Positions 20,943 to 32,909 are shown, counted from the first letter of the stretch. The stretch: DNA of 64,000 nucleotides from Gracilaria gracilis (GCA_030374805.1 JARGSG010000224.1:372001-436000), one strand, 5' to 3'. Notes: generated from the letters alone by a model not told the origin. Numbers and translations: made by a program.

Positions 20943-22502
20943 TCACGAGAAGAACTCCTTATGAATAACTTGAACTGCAGTGTTCGCATCGGCAGCCTCG
21001 ATAGTGATGGATATATTGAACTTGCTTGCCCCTTGAGAAATCATTAAGACAATAACACCAGCTCTATCAAGTGCTGAGACGGCACGGCCCACAACACTGC
21101 TGCTCCTTGACGAATCGGAAACAAGCGAGATAATGGCCTTATTTTTCTCCGAGAGTGATACAAAGGCATATTCACTGAGATCATCCTTCAACTGTATCAG
21201 TGTCTCATTGTTGCAAACATTGTTGTCAAGCGTCATGGAGATCGACACCTCCGATGTAGCGATCATATCGACAGAAACCTTGTGAAACGCAAAGCACTTA
21301 AACACCTCAGCTAGAAATCCTGATGCACCTAGCATACGCGTGCTCACGATATCAACGATCTGAACGTTTCTCTTGACACTGATAGCGGTGACCGGATTTG
21401 TTGACTCAAGAGCCCGTTCTCGCAGAATGACAGTTCCGGGATGATCGGGATTGTAGCTGTTCTTCACACGCACGGGTACATTGTACTTCATAGCGGGCTG
21501 CATGGCGATCGGGTGCAAAACTTTAGCACCAAAGAAAGCCATCTCAGCAGCTTCTTCAAAAGATATAGACGGGATTGGCAGCGCCTCTGTCACAATACGG
21601 GGATCTGTGGACAGAATGCCATCCACGTCCTTCCATACTTGAACTTCTGATGTACCAAGCGCGGCACCTATGGTGGCAGCAGTTAGATCACTGCCACCAC
21701 GGCCCAAAGTGGTAACATCACCGTTCCGATCCTTCGCGATGAAACCAGTGACGACTGCAAGATGATCATCCTTGATACAAGTATCAAAGAAATGCTTAAT
21801 GTTTTCAAACGATTGTTCGAGCAGTTCCGCGCGAGTGAAACTTGAGTCTGTGATGAAACCGGCGTCATACGCATCGACATGTTCGGCAGGTATATCTTCG
21901 TTACGGCGCAAATGTGCGGCAAATATGCGCACACTCAATCGCTCACCAAAGCTGACCAGGTAGTCCAACGTACGAGGGCTGAGTTCTTTGATGAACTTGA
22001 TACCAACTAGAAGCTCATCCAAGTTGTGCAGCAATGGGTCCACAAGGTCCTGTTTGTTGAGAGAGAGGCTTTCGCAGGCTTCATAGGCCCGGAGGCGTAT
22101 AGAAGAGGTGTCTACGATGCCGTGATTAAGAGCTCTTTCACCAGCAGTCAACAGCTCATTCGTGCTGGGTCCCATGGCTGATAAAACGACAATAGGCATC
22201 TTCTTCGAGCCTTCGATCTGCCTGTGAACAAGCTTGGTGACCTCTTTTAGACGATCGGCATTTGCAAGGCTTGAGCCACCGAACTTACATACTATGCGGT
22301 CAAGCTTCGCCGGGGCTTCGAGCGGTGGCGGAACAACAGGCGGAGTAGTTGTGGACGTAGCGACGGGCGTGCGATGCGGCTTGTTTGAATGACGCAGTTT
22401 GTTCGCCAAGTGGAGGCGCTTGCTGCGGCGCGAAAGCACGTTGCGTGTGTTTGGAGCACGTCGTGTGTCAAGCGGTAAGAATGACACGAATGCAGTTTCC
22501 AT
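20943..22502 (-). CDS. Aspartate kinase, monofunctional, probably plastid-targeted
   Basis: Catalyses ATP-dependent phosphorylation of aspartate, the first step to lysine, threonine, methionine and isoleucine. From the ATG at 22502 the product is 519 residues. The first ~65 are rich in Arg, Ser, Thr and Pro with almost no acids, as expected for a plastid transit peptide. The catalytic core follows: KFGGSSLANADRLKEV (Lys73), RTLDYLVSFGERLS, TTLGRGGSDLTA, VWKDVDGILSTDPRIV and the FGAKVLHPIA block. Two ACT regions make up the C-terminus (VDIVSTRMLGASGFLAEVF onward), the usual site of lysine/threonine feedback. No homoserine dehydrogenase domain is fused. The longer frame opens with GTG at 22640 and is not preferred. 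The 3' end faces PEX5 with a 241-base gap. Confidence 0.93.
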   Translation of the reverse strand: METAFVSFLPLDTRRAPNTRNVLSRRSKRLHLANKLRHSNKPHRTPVATSTTTPPVVPPPLEAPAKLDRIVCKFGGSSLANADRLKEVTKLVHRQIEGSKKMPIVVLSAMGPSTNELLTAGERALNHGIVDTSSIRLRAYEACESLSLNKQDLVDPLLHNLDELLVGIKFIKELSPRTLDYLVSFGERLSVRIFAAHLRRNEDIPAEHVDAYDAGFITDSSFTRAELLEQSFENIKHFFDTCIKDDHLAVVTGFIAKDRNGDVTTLGRGGSDLTAATIGAALGTSEVQVWKDVDGILSTDPRIVTEALPIPSISFEEAAEMAFFGAKVLHPIAMQPAMKYNVPVRVKNSYNPDHPGTVILRERALESTNPVTAISVKRNVQIVDIVSTRMLGASGFLAEVFKCFAFHKVSVDMIATSEVSISMTLDNNVCNNETLIQLKDDLSEYAFVSLSEKNKAIISLVSDSSRSSSVVGRAVSALDRAGVIVLMISQGASKFNISITIEAADANTAVQVIHKEFFS

Positions 22503-25034
22503 GTTGATAGCGAAAGAAGACGGCGGGAAAAGCGATGTAGATTTCTTGCTCAGAGGTATCTCTCGAAGACGCCGGCAGATGGGCGGTCGATCAAGGGCGT
22601 GGCACTGGTCTTTTAACGGACTGGCGGGCTTGGCCGGCACTTCAGCCGCCTGCGGTGATCAACGCAATGATTGGTGATCTCAACTCGTGACATGGCCCAC
22701 ATCACGAGCACATGCATGACATCAAGCCAAGCCTCGATGGTCAAACAGCACCAACCAAGCTATCCATAGCTATGCAGTTGAAAATACACAATCTGCAACG
22801 TTGGCCAGCAACGCACCTGCAACACGGCGCATCATGAGAGATGATCTCTCCATTGGAAAACACACCATGGCATGCTGATAGCTATTCCGCCGCAGTCCAC
22901 CCATGGTGTATTCCGGAATAACGGTTTACTCTGTTGAAGTGAACAATGCGGCTAAGAAGAACGTGTGATTCCGCCAAGTGAGGGAGAAACGAATAAGTTT
23001 AACACGGTGTCAGAACTGCCAGGATGACGATAATCTACTCCCCCTGTCTCAAGGGGGGCGCTACATATACTAATATACTGATCATCCGCAGAGAATTGGA
23101 CGGTTCTGCACTCACAAGGTGACACCGCTGATCACCACCACAGGAGATCTTTGTCGAAACGTAGGGTAAATGCGGGAGTTCAAAAGCTGGTGGATGCTCT
23201 CGACTAGGTCCAGCGCGAACATGCTAGACTTCGATAAAGACGGAGAACATACTGGATGGTGAAAAAGACATCATGATTGCTATTCAGAATAGCCGATTAG
23301 AGTCGCCAAAGATACAAATGCGATGTGCCGAGTATCGGGAGTCCCGAGTATCGGGAGTCGGGTCTGAATTGAATGCAGTGAAGGAACCAAATTGTGGGAA
23401 GCGGCACGACGGTTGATGAGGCGAACGTGCATCACGCAGTGGTGAACTACCACTGGTTACCGCTTCGTGAATCAGAGAAGTGAGGAAAGTCACGAAAAGG
23501 ACCTGATATCCCAGTGCGTATATCAAATTCCATTCAATGTAGCTCTCTTATTGCTTCGAAATAAGGAGTAATAAACCACACTTAAGAAGAAGAAGAAGAA
23601 ATTCCATTCACCAGGTTGAAGTTAAATACACGGTAGATATGTCTACCAGGGAAAGTAGTTTTCTCTCATATTTATGAGCATAAAGAACGCCAGGAACTAA
23701 GCGCCCATGTGGATATTTTCTTGTCAAGTCCTGAAACCTCCTCTTTCTCTCTCTTTTATGAGCCCACTAGCTTAATTATGGCTTGGTGCAAAACGCTTTT
23801 GTTCAAATAAACGCTCTCTCTCAAGGAAAGCCAACACTCTAACGTTAGAGCTAACGGGCCACTTTCTGACTGCACTAAGGTTAGCAACCGATTTTCTTAG
23901 GCGTTCTCGACGTGAAGGTAGACATATCCGCCTTGACAATGTCCTTTTTGGGCATCTGAAAAGGAAGAGGTCAAGGTCAACATTTTATTTATTGCGCCCC
24001 GGTCAGTAACCAGTTCTAAGTTCTTCTCGAGTGGACTATGAAGCGTAACGCTTTCTACATCTCCCTCTTCACCCCACTCAACACTTCAAAAGTTCTTGTG
24101 GGTACATATAGACAGAAAGTGATACAGTACGGGTATACAACTTAAAACGTGTCCCTTGCCAAACTGAGCAAGAATCATTTGGGCCTTTCTGGCTTTGAAT
24201 TCGTCCGTCGTATAGAGTTACATGTAGAACCAGGTGAAGAAATCTCTCACCCACTCCCTTCTGCCCTAGTCGAAGGTTTGCCTTGACGTGACGTTTCTGT
24301 AGTACCCGGGCAATGCATAGATGTCTTTTAAGTTGAGGGTGATGTAGCTGAAGGTCTGGAAGTGACCTCTCCTGCCTTTTATACGCAATAACTTTGCTAT
24401 TCGACCGACTCCCGGACTGATATTCATAGTAGTGGTTCACACAACGATCACGTGGAATTCTTTCTATCAAGCCGCTTGATTCAAGCGTCAAATGCTGGTC
24501 AAATGGCTTGCTTTTTGTCTACTGTGGATAGCACAACTGATCAGTCTAGACCTACGGTGTAATATCTCAACGAAAAACGTTGTTGCGGGCCATCAGCTAA
24601 TGAGCTGCTCGAAAGCAGGATGGAATTCAAACCTTGTCGGAAAAGAAGGCTACTGGTTCTGCTGTGTCTACAGGATTAAGAATGGGTTTAGTCTTGTTTG
24701 TTGGGAATGATCCAGCTGACGGTCACGCAGGGCAAACTAAACTTCGAGATATACACGTAGCTTCTGATCTATAAGGGACCGACTATTTGATCATGTCTAA
24801 CGAAGACAATACTGGTGATAATCGAGAGCGAAAACAGGAGCATAGGTCCATTTTTCACAGATGGGATATGATACAGATATTGCGGGCACGAGTGTTTTGC
24901 AATTGGGAACTTGTGCTCCTCCGCCATTAATTAACTGAAGATTCGTCCATGTAGACGCTGGCTAACTGTCGTTACATTTTGCCATGCTTTCTGGTCGTCA
25001 CGAACAATGACGAAAGAATAGTTGACAAGATGTA
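22503..25034. other. Gene-poor intergenic region
   Basis: About 2.5 kb with no supported gene. It includes a short direct repeat of CGAGTATCGGGAGT at about 23333-23361 and an AAG-type microsatellite at 23584-23600. Three open frames of 72-137 codons show no domain character. Confidence 0.5.
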
Positions 25035-25853
25035 TCAAAACCAGATGATCAATACATACGCTTCTTTGTTAGTTGCAGTTATTACGACGGATTGCACCAA
25101 CTTTGGGGTGATGATCAGCATATCACCATCTCGCAGACGCCAAGCAAAGTCGTAAGGGCGTCCGTTGTGCAAAGTGATGCCCGAGTCAGTGTGATTTTTC
25201 TCTTGTAGGCATAAAACCGCCGCACCCCATAACGGGTATTTGTCTTTGTGATGGGAAATATGACCCTTCTCCTTAGGGCCAATATGCATGACGGTAATAC
25301 GTATTGGTTGGTCATTCTCGGTTGTCTTATCAAACCAAGCACTCAATGCGACAGATTCTCCGAGTGAAACTAGATCATTGTCCAGTGCTTTGCGGTTTTC
25401 GCGCTCAAACTTGTGTACAACATTTTGCAACGCCTCGTGGGCAATTTCGGCCGCTTCTTTAAATCCGGGCAAGTAGGGTCTAGAACAAATCTTATACCTG
25501 CCTTCAGCAGCACGGCCAAACACGTCTCTCGCTTCGTTCGGTTTCACGGGCCGGCCGGCCGTGTTCGGCAATAGAGCCCCTGCTTCTCTAACTAGCAAGT
25601 GCTGCAAGTTTCTGTTGAGTACGCCCTTACATAAGACCGGCAAGAAATTCGCAGGGTTGAAACCGAGATATCGAGCGTTGTTAATGAACGAAATTGCTTG
25701 AGAAGGCGTTCGTGCCGATCCCCTTATAATTTCATTGATGACATTGGGATGTATCTTCTTGACTCGGCACCTCTTTCGCCATCGCTTGACTTCTTCATGT
25801 CGCAGTCGAATCTTCTGTGTGAGAGAAAGTCGCGTGAGCTTCGCTTTCCCCAT
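25035..25853 (-). CDS. Hypothetical protein with weak 2OG-Fe(II)-oxygenase-like HxD motif
   Basis: A 272-residue product starts at the ATG at 25853; the longer open frame begins with TTG at 26015. The first 45 residues are very basic (RLRHEEVKRWRKRCRVKKIH), suggesting nucleic-acid binding or nuclear targeting. The second half has the order IRITVMHIG, SHHKDKYPLWGAAVLCLQ (His202-Lys-Asp204) and LRDGDMLIITPKLVQSV. This resembles the double-stranded beta-helix oxygenase layout of HxD, a strand, then a G-D-x-L-x-I strand and a distal histidine. The expected distal histidine is replaced (LVQSV), so if the fold is right the protein may be inactive or the match is chance. Repeat sequence flanks it on one side, so it could also be element-derived. 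I do not assign a function. Confidence 0.5.
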   Translation of the reverse strand: MGKAKLTRLSLTQKIRLRHEEVKRWRKRCRVKKIHPNVINEIIRGSARTPSQAISFINNARYLGFNPANFLPVLCKGVLNRNLQHLLVREAGALLPNTAGRPVKPNEARDVFGRAAEGRYKICSRPYLPGFKEAAEIAHEALQNVVHKFERENRKALDNDLVSLGESVALSAWFDKTTENDQPIRITVMHIGPKEKGHISHHKDKYPLWGAAVLCLQEKNHTDSGITLHNGRPYDFAWRLRDGDMLIITPKLVQSVVITATNKEAYVLIIWF

Positions 25854-28450
25854 CGCGGCGATAGAGAGCGGATAATTTGCAGCGGAGATTGTTGCGCCTG
25901 CCAAGAAGAGCTCCGGAACACGTTTGCATGCGTTACACCTACGATCCTGAGTCTGTGCAGAGGGGGGTGGCAAAATAGATACTGTGGGGTGCCCTAAAAT
26001 GTTGAACAGTTTCAAAGACCCAGTTTGAAAAGGTACTTCCTTGCGTCGAGACCTTTAGATATTGTGTACAAAGCTGGCTCTGGCTCTTCGTTTCGCACTT
26101 CAAAAAGCAGATTGGTGAAAGAACGACGTAGAGAAGTATCACAAACGAAACAGGAAGTGTTGAACGATGGACGCGGAAACGCTAGTGTCTATTCGACATT
26201 GACCTCATATGAGGTCAATATTGATTGTGTTGTAACTTTGTTTACAAGTCCCAAAAATTTTTAAAAACTTTGTCAACAGACCCAGATCTTCCCTTCGAAG
26301 GCCAAGCAAAAATAAATCACAACTCCGTCCACTTCCCTGTACAGTCCGTGTGGCTTGCCAAAATACGGAAATGAGCTCATTTTGCATTTTTGCACAGTAA
26401 GATTTGGCGCGAGACGAAGCGCCCTCACCGATGGCCTCAAAGCGATTCTGCCGTTCTCTTTCGTGCTCCATGAACAAATGTAGCAGCTATTGCATGTTTC
26501 TTAGTTCCATCCTACAGCGCGTATTTCTTATAACTGGAAAAAGAGTTTCAGATTACCTATTTTAATTTCATGGCCCAAAACGTCAGGACGAAGTTTCGGC
26601 GACAGTAACGACATCCAAACCGGTAACTTTTGATCCCACCTACTTGCAAGAAGCCAGTCCTTGCAAGTCCTGCAATCAGCAATCTCCAAAACTACCTTGT
26701 CAACATGTCAATATCAGTCTACAGCAGAAACTTAGAAACTCAAAAGTCGACACATCCCCCTTTAACGTTGTCTTTGCGTCCTAAAAGCCAAAACCAATGC
26801 CTCTCTGCACCGAATATGTCTCCCCAAAAACGGGTTCGAAACTCATAAGCGACTTCAAACTTCATGCAAATCTATTATCTTCCTCTTTAAAATGTTCAAA
26901 AGCTAGAATGATAAAAGTCCAACAAAAATAATTTTCTAGTGCATCTGCAACTGCTTTCTCAGAACTGGTAATGCAGACAAACTTCGTTTCTCAGCGGAAT
27001 CACATCAAAACGCTACATTAAGTGCCACACTACTACAAGTTTTGAGACTGCATAACGAAGTTGTTGAAATGTTTTTCCATAATCTGGCTAGAAGATCGAA
27101 TGTGGACGTGCAGGACAGTCGCTTTTTGCTGGTTTCTGCCACAGAATCAATATTTTGTTCTTACCATCATAACCAAGTTCGGCATGCCTATCAATTTTGT
27201 TTGCAGAATAGCTTGTAATTTGCTGGTACGAAAAAAGGCTTCTGCGCTTTTAAGGATCACGGCTGCCTGGAACCTAACAGAAAATTACGACCGCTTCCAT
27301 CGATCGCAGTGGGCACTTTGGAAGATCTCGAAGCCTCTCTTGAGCTTGATGCTGCTATACGAGGTCATTCTGATTCGTCCTTCTCCTATGTAGAATTATC
27401 CGGAAAGCAGGTTTGCAGTAACTGCCATTACTTAATTACAAAAGGGAAACATGGATGTCCTCCGGACATAGATTCAACATTTTTGGATAGTCCTGTCGAC
27501 CGTTGCCTAGTAAATTGTGTCTTCTATGCATTGGATGAAAGTGACAATTCTCAATTTCACTTCATGACGATTATATGTTTTGCTTTGTGGAGCAACGACT
27601 TTGGCGGGAAGAGCGCAGGCTCACGAAGACGTTCGGAATCTTTACCTCGATAGGGCAGCACAGCGAACGGAGCACTCCGAAAATGACACAGCTAAGCCGG
27701 ATGTAAACCCGAGATCAAACCACCACGACAAGCGTCGGAGCGTTGAGGCTGATTAGTAGTCAATAGAGATCCACGTGTTCACACGGTCACGAGATGAGTC
27801 CTCGAAAGAGAGTAGCACGGCAACGACAAGGTGTCCGAAACGGGCCACTGACAACAGGGCAAAAAGGCAGACCCAAAAAGGAGAGAAAGCAAACCACCAG
27901 AGTAGGAAAAAGAGAGAGAGAATAAATCAAACCCAATACAGGGGCGAGTATACGACAATAGGTCGGAAAGAGACACACAAATAGTAATACTCTGAACGCC
28001 ACAAGGGGAGGTAACTATACGTGAACAACACGGCTGTCACTGTACTTGGAGGTGAACAATCCGCGAAGGCGTGATAGTTAGAGCCAGAAGCCCTTGCTTG
28101 GCAAGGGGCAGTTTACTTGGGGGAACGATGCTCAACCCTCTAAGTACTGAGCTCGGCGCACCACTGACAGTGGGTGCGCCGGGCAAAATAATCTTTAAAA
28201 TATGTAAGTAAATACAGCAATGCTGGATGCACAGCCTCCGGCATATCCGTGCTACACGTGTGCTATTCACACCGGCTAAGCGGTGCCTCGAGCCGTGTAG
28301 TCCACGTGTACATGTGCGAAAATTACCTCAGCGAGGCGACACGCTAATAGCGGTGTAGCTCATATATATCTACTAACGCATGATGCGGAAATGAACTAAG
28401 TACCTCAAATCGCCTCCAAGGAGTGTTGTCCTTCATGCTTAGCAAGCAAT
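25854..28450. other. Gene-poor, AT-richer intergenic region
   Basis: No supported gene. A frame at 27309-27653 has a lone CxxC (VCSNCHYLITKGKHGC) and no other domain character. It could be an exon of the multidomain element that starts at about 28.45 kb or chance. A GC-rich hairpin is listed at 28154-28181. Confidence 0.45.
28154..28181. repeat. GC-rich hairpin
   Basis: CGGCGCACC and GGGTGCGCCG form an almost perfect stem around ACTGACAGT. It stands out in an AT-richer stretch. It could be an intrinsic structure or a relic of a palindromic repeat like those at 31.8-33.0 kb. Confidence 0.5.
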
Positions 28451-30034
28451 TTGAGGTCTGAAGCAGTGTCGACGCACTCGTCATTACCTAAGGCCAGATT
28501 CTTGCCATTCAAGAAAGTGAATTTGCTTCGAAAGGAGCTTACAAAACGGAGCCTCTCTACTGACGTGTGTACGAAGACACTCAAGTCTCGCATAAATCCT
28601 GTTCTTGCTGCACGTGACATTCATCTGTTTACATTGTCTAGAAAGATTAGATGCTATGCATCTGGTACTGCGATGACGGAGGCTGTATATTCGTATATTT
28701 CAGTAGCACATGGTGATGAAATGCCCCTTTCCGTTAAGGGGAGAAACCGATTCTTGTTTCAAGTTGCGAATCATTTCTGCAAGACTCAGAGTGCGTACTG
28801 TAGTGGGTTGTGGTCATTTGCTCGCGAGGTATCGGCGATTCCTTCGAGACTCTGGTATTCCTACATAATGGATATGGCTTCTGCCTTTCAAATCGCAAAC
28901 TGGAAAGTTATCTGTTCCGCTGAAAGCCTATCTCTACGTGAAGTATTTCCAATGTGTAATGAGTACGAAAAGATGCCCGTTGAAGTCTTAGAATGCTTCA
29001 AACAGGAGACGCAAAATAATATATCAAAGGACAAGCGGCTATCACGACGTGAATTTCTTCTGGCTGTCCGCACGCCCAAAGTTATTGAACAAGTTGTCTA
29101 TTCTCGTAACAGACGAGCAGTCGGGCCACTTAAATTAACTTTGTCGATAGGTGGGGTCTTAGAATGCAGCGCGTCGTGGACTAGTGTTCTTAACGCGCTT
29201 GGAGCAGTTACGTCTCATGAAGTTGTGAAGAAGATTCGAACTAATTTAATTTCAAGTCGTGAGCAAACCCAGCGTGGCGCATATGAAGATAGGGACAATT
29301 CGGACAGCGTTATTACCATTCAAGTTGATAACTTTGACATTTTGCCATTACACAGTGTTAAGGCCGCTGGAAAACGACTTCCCTTGGTAAACGGGACGGT
29401 AACGCAAAGTATTGTATGGCCGCGTAAGAAGCAAAGAGTTGAATCTACTTTTGTCATGGATGAAGAGAGCGACAACAATTGGCGAGAGCCTAAAGAGGTT
29501 TTGAGGGATCGTTCTAAGTTTATCTCATCGGCAACGTGTGATGAAAGTAAGGAAGTTCTCGACGACTTTGCTAGTGTCGTATTTGGCGTTGTGTATAAGA
29601 ATAGGAACGAGTTACTGGGCTTCCCTGAAGTTCCGTCTACGTTTCGAAAAGGAAATAATGAAAAGCCCTACAAACATCAGGGTGTTCGCTTGAGGACGTT
29701 GCTACTGTCCGGTTTTAAGCATCACGGAGGCTGGGACGCCGACGACGAGTCGCTTTACGAATAGGATGTTGTATTTGTGGACGTATGTCGACTTAGCGCA
29801 TCTGACATATTTACAATTCACCACAAGCTTACTATGATATATCAGTTGCTAACCCCTGGGAAACCTGGATGTCCCCGCTTTATTGTTGTATCAGGGGACC
29901 AACCGACATATAAAATGCTGGTTAGCATTTGGCGGAAATCTTATGTTGGACGGCGTGATGACGGTGATGCTGGCTGTGAAAACGCTTGTCATAAGTGGCT
30001 AATTCCGTTTCCTGGATTATTTCATATGGAGAAG
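28451..30034 (+). pseudogene. Left part of a split multidomain element gene (DQP...FHMEK domain)
   Basis: A single frame runs through this block and is interrupted about once by a stop; no ATG opens it before 28673. Recognisable text near the end is IQVDNFDILPL, then FIVVSGDQPTYKMLVSIW and WLIPFPGLFHMEK. From memory, large uncharacterised proteins that are multicopy in cnidarian and other animal genomes carry the same order: DQPLY, then GGLHIEM, then a helical segment with SHVxRxR. Here the sequence stops being family-like straight after FHMEK at about 30034. The expected continuation appears 11.3 kb away at 41354. The strand, frame logic and domain order fit one gene cut by a later insertion. 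The element class is unknown; it is treated as a fossil and no repair is attempted. Confidence 0.65.
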
Positions 30035-30038
30035 CAAA

Positions 30039-30102
30039 CGTCTGTGTTCTGCAAAGTAGAATACTGGGTGCTATGTGTGGAATAGTTGCTAGTTTTAGGC
30101 GA
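30039..30102. repeat. Left terminal inverted repeat of the 11.3-kb insertion
   Basis: Two blocks (30039-30055 and 30087-30102) match the inverse of 41336-41352 (17 of 17) and 41320-41335 (15 of 16). A 31-base spacer is present only on this side. Confidence 0.75.
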
Positions 30103-30421
30103 CATCTGGGCGCGCGCGGGGGTGGCAGAGGCTGGCACTCAAAAAATTAACAAATTTTCGAATATTGTATTCCATCTCGCGCAGTTTAATGCTAGGGTCT
30201 CCTAGTATTTCGAGAGGTTCGCCTCGCAACCCACCCCGACTACATTCTTTTCCACGACCCTCTCCAAATTTTCCATCCGTGCTAGTTCCAATTTCCATTT
30301 CGCCCGAAAATGCGAAGCAATTGCCAACCCAGCCACCCTAAGACACCCGCCCATTTCTTCCCATCTCCACCTCCACTCAACACCGCCACCCCCTTACCAT
30401 ACTTTAGTCGATTTCCGCACC

Positions 30422-31432
30422 TCACGCGTTCGGATCCTGCGTTTCCGTCTCCTCAAACGTCATCTCGTAGAAGTTTCGCCGGCAGCTCTCTTCATTCTCG
30501 TACACCCTCCTCGCCCCAGAACGGCTCCCCATACCACCCATCCTCCTCTCCCTCTGCTCTTCCAGTATGCGTTCCGCCATCTGCACCGCATGCGCCGCGC
30601 TTCGAAACCCAGTCAACGTCGCAACCCGCAGCCCTGGCCGCACCTCCTCTCCTGCCACATTCCCTCCATCCTTGCGTCTCTTCCTCAAGCGACTACCCAC
30701 TTCCTTAGTCTTTGGCGTCACAGGCGATCCCTTCTCAACCTTCATTCCCCCCTTGGCACAACTTCCTCCCACCTCCCCTCCTGTCCCCGTCAGCATCCCC
30801 TTCACCTCCACCAACAACAACCGCGCCTTTTCCACCTCTCCAATCTGCATCTCCAGCATCTCCAACCTCCCCTTCAGCATCACATGTTCCTCCCTCAGCT
30901 CCCGTATCTCCTTCCCTACGCATTCCACCATCCCATCCGCATGACGACCCATCTCCATTCCCAGCACCTTCAAACCATTCCGCAAATTAGATATTGCTTC
31001 CAATGACACCCCAATCTCCTCCTCACTCAACACCACCCCTCCCATCTTCGCCACACTCTCCGCAATACAATCATTCATTCGCTCCTTCATTACAACTCCC
31101 AACAACCTCACCCGCTCTTTCATTTCCCCCGTAAATTGCTCTTTCCTACCTCCCGCTCCACCTCCACCCTCCATGTGCTCCCCAATCCCCGACTGGCTCA
31201 GGTGCACCGCCCCTTTCCTCCATATCCCATCCTGCTCCGCCTTCTTCTCCACCACCTTCGATCCCACATCCGCAGCCCCTGCCTTCCCCACAGCCACAAC
31301 CCCCTCCTCTCGTGACCCTCCATCCACCCGCGCAACTTCGGTTACTTCCCGCTTCGGAGACGGCGTTCCTCCGATCCCCTTCCCTTCCAGGAACGCAAGA
31401 AGCTCCTCGTCCTTCACGTATCCGTTCGACAT
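30422..31432 (-). CDS. Hypothetical coiled-coil protein within the insertion
   Basis: A 336-residue frame runs from an ATG at 31432. It is basic and glycine-rich, and the middle part reads as a long coiled coil (IRELREEHVMLKGRLEMLEM and flanking heptads, ~residues 150-220). A basic cluster SRLRKRRKDGG lies at ~residue 250. The plus strand here is extremely C-rich, so the C-rich frames on that strand are shadows. I do not recognise the family. Its position in a transposon cluster and its coiled coil, also present in the protein at 33427, suggest a TnpA-like accessory protein of a Tnp2-type element. That is inference only. Confidence 0.5.
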   Translation of the reverse strand: MSNGYVKDEELLAFLEGKGIGGTPSPKREVTEVARVDGGSREEGVVAVGKAGAADVGSKVVEKKAEQDGIWRKGAVHLSQSGIGEHMEGGGGAGGRKEQFTGEMKERVRLLGVVMKERMNDCIAESVAKMGGVVLSEEEIGVSLEAISNLRNGLKVLGMEMGRHADGMVECVGKEIRELREEHVMLKGRLEMLEMQIGEVEKARLLLVEVKGMLTGTGGEVGGSCAKGGMKVEKGSPVTPKTKEVGSRLRKRRKDGGNVAGEEVRPGLRVATLTGFRSAAHAVQMAERILEEQRERRMGGMGSRSGARRVYENEESCRRNFYEMTFEETETQDPNA

Positions 31433-31843
31433 CTTATAAAAGCCAAAAGCGTCACCGAAAGCAAGAATTCGGTGCTATACGGTGCAATCGACGCCGTCCT
31501 CGTTTTCCGTGCCACTGCCTATGCGCACGGCCTATATCTGAAACCATAACTTACCCCTTTCTGTTCCGACCGGTTTCGTGCCAAACCCGTCACTGTACTG
31601 TACGCCTCGCCAGCACTCATGACGCCCGGGCAGTAGTGAGGACAACAGATCTGCGTACTACGCATAGTAAGCTACTAAAGAATGTAGTACAGGGGGCTGT
31701 GGAAGAGACCCGAACGGGAGTTAGTTGTACATGGCTGCGATGTTTCTGCAAACGCGATATCCAGTAGTAGTAGCACGTGTGCCCCGGATACAGATATTCG
31801 GGACCGACCGGGGCGGTAGGGCGAAAAACATTTTTATTTTTTT

Positions 31844-31917
31844 GGACAGCGGACCGATGTGCAGTGGCGCTTCATCAGTGCACTGATGAAGCGCCGCGAC
31901 ACCCGGGTCCGCTGTCC
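31844..31917 (+). repeat. Palindromic hairpin repeat, copy 1
   Basis: A 74-base unit begins GGACAGCGGACC and ends GGTCCGCTGTCC. The centre (31866-31895) is a perfect 30-base palindrome, so one strand can fold into a very stable hairpin. The arms between centre and ends are asymmetric, which gives the unit an orientation. Confidence 0.9.
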
Positions 31918-32835
31918 GGGGGGTGGTCTAGACCAACGGTACTGAATGCGTTTGGAGGGATTGAGAACCACCCTAACACACTAATTTAGGGTGTTTCCAG
32001 AGCATCCGCAGCAATGCTCACTATACTAACGTGCCTAATAAAATGCAGCCCCATAAGTGTCTTACTAGGCTCAAAGTCCCCGTGAAGAAAAATTTAACTT
32101 CATGTGAGCCTATTCTGTAAAGGAATGACTTATATGATGTTTGCGCACGAGCATTCGTGCGTGACAGTAGTCTGTAGAGACGCGCGTGTTTCGCCTACGG
32201 CTATACAGCGATATGTATCGAGCGGACGGTGTCCGCGCCAGACAGTCGCCCCTGTGACGTTAGTGTAGAATTAAAACAACTCTATTGCTATATATAGTTA
32301 TATTATTACTTGGATTTTGGAAAGACCAATATCTTGGTGGGAGAGTAAAATTTTCATTCCCTTAGGAAAAGATTCGTTCTACATTCTTCGGAAAACACGA
32401 CGATTGGGCAATGCCCAGGAGTGCAATGGCGCTTCATCGTTGCATCCATGAACCCCAATTCACCTCGGTGTACCGTCTACCGCGTCAATGCACAGTAACG
32501 GGTCGCACAACGGGTTCCCTGGTCGACATGCCGACAAAGCAGACCTACAAGAACTCCAGCTTATCTTTCATAGCGCGCGGAGAGGAGATCAAAAGAAAGT
32601 GGTACTTCATCTATGGCAGTTGATACGTCAAAGAGATGTTAAGGAAAGCTTGAAGACGCGAGAGACACGGAACTAAATAAATGTGGAGATATACGCGATG
32701 TTACTAATAAGGGTAAGTAGGACAGTAGACTGGGGTCTTATTGCGCTTCATCGCTGCGCCGAAGGAGCACCACGCCACCCCGGACGGCCGTCCCAAAAAG
32801 ATTATATACTTCCAAATAATTAAAACGACAGCCTG

Positions 32836-32909
32836 GGACAGCGGACCCGGGTGTCGTGGCGCTTCATCAGTGCACTGATGAAGCGCCACTGCACATCGGT
32901 CCGCTGTCC
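32836..32909 (-). repeat. Palindromic hairpin repeat, copy 2 (inverted)
   Basis: The reverse complement of copy 1 with a single mismatch over 74 bases. The perfect palindromic centre is at 32858-32887. Confidence 0.9.

Noticed and set aside
30310-31006. Several Pro/Ser-rich plus-strand frames
   Set aside because: They are low-complexity antisense readings of the coiled-coil ORF on the minus strand.
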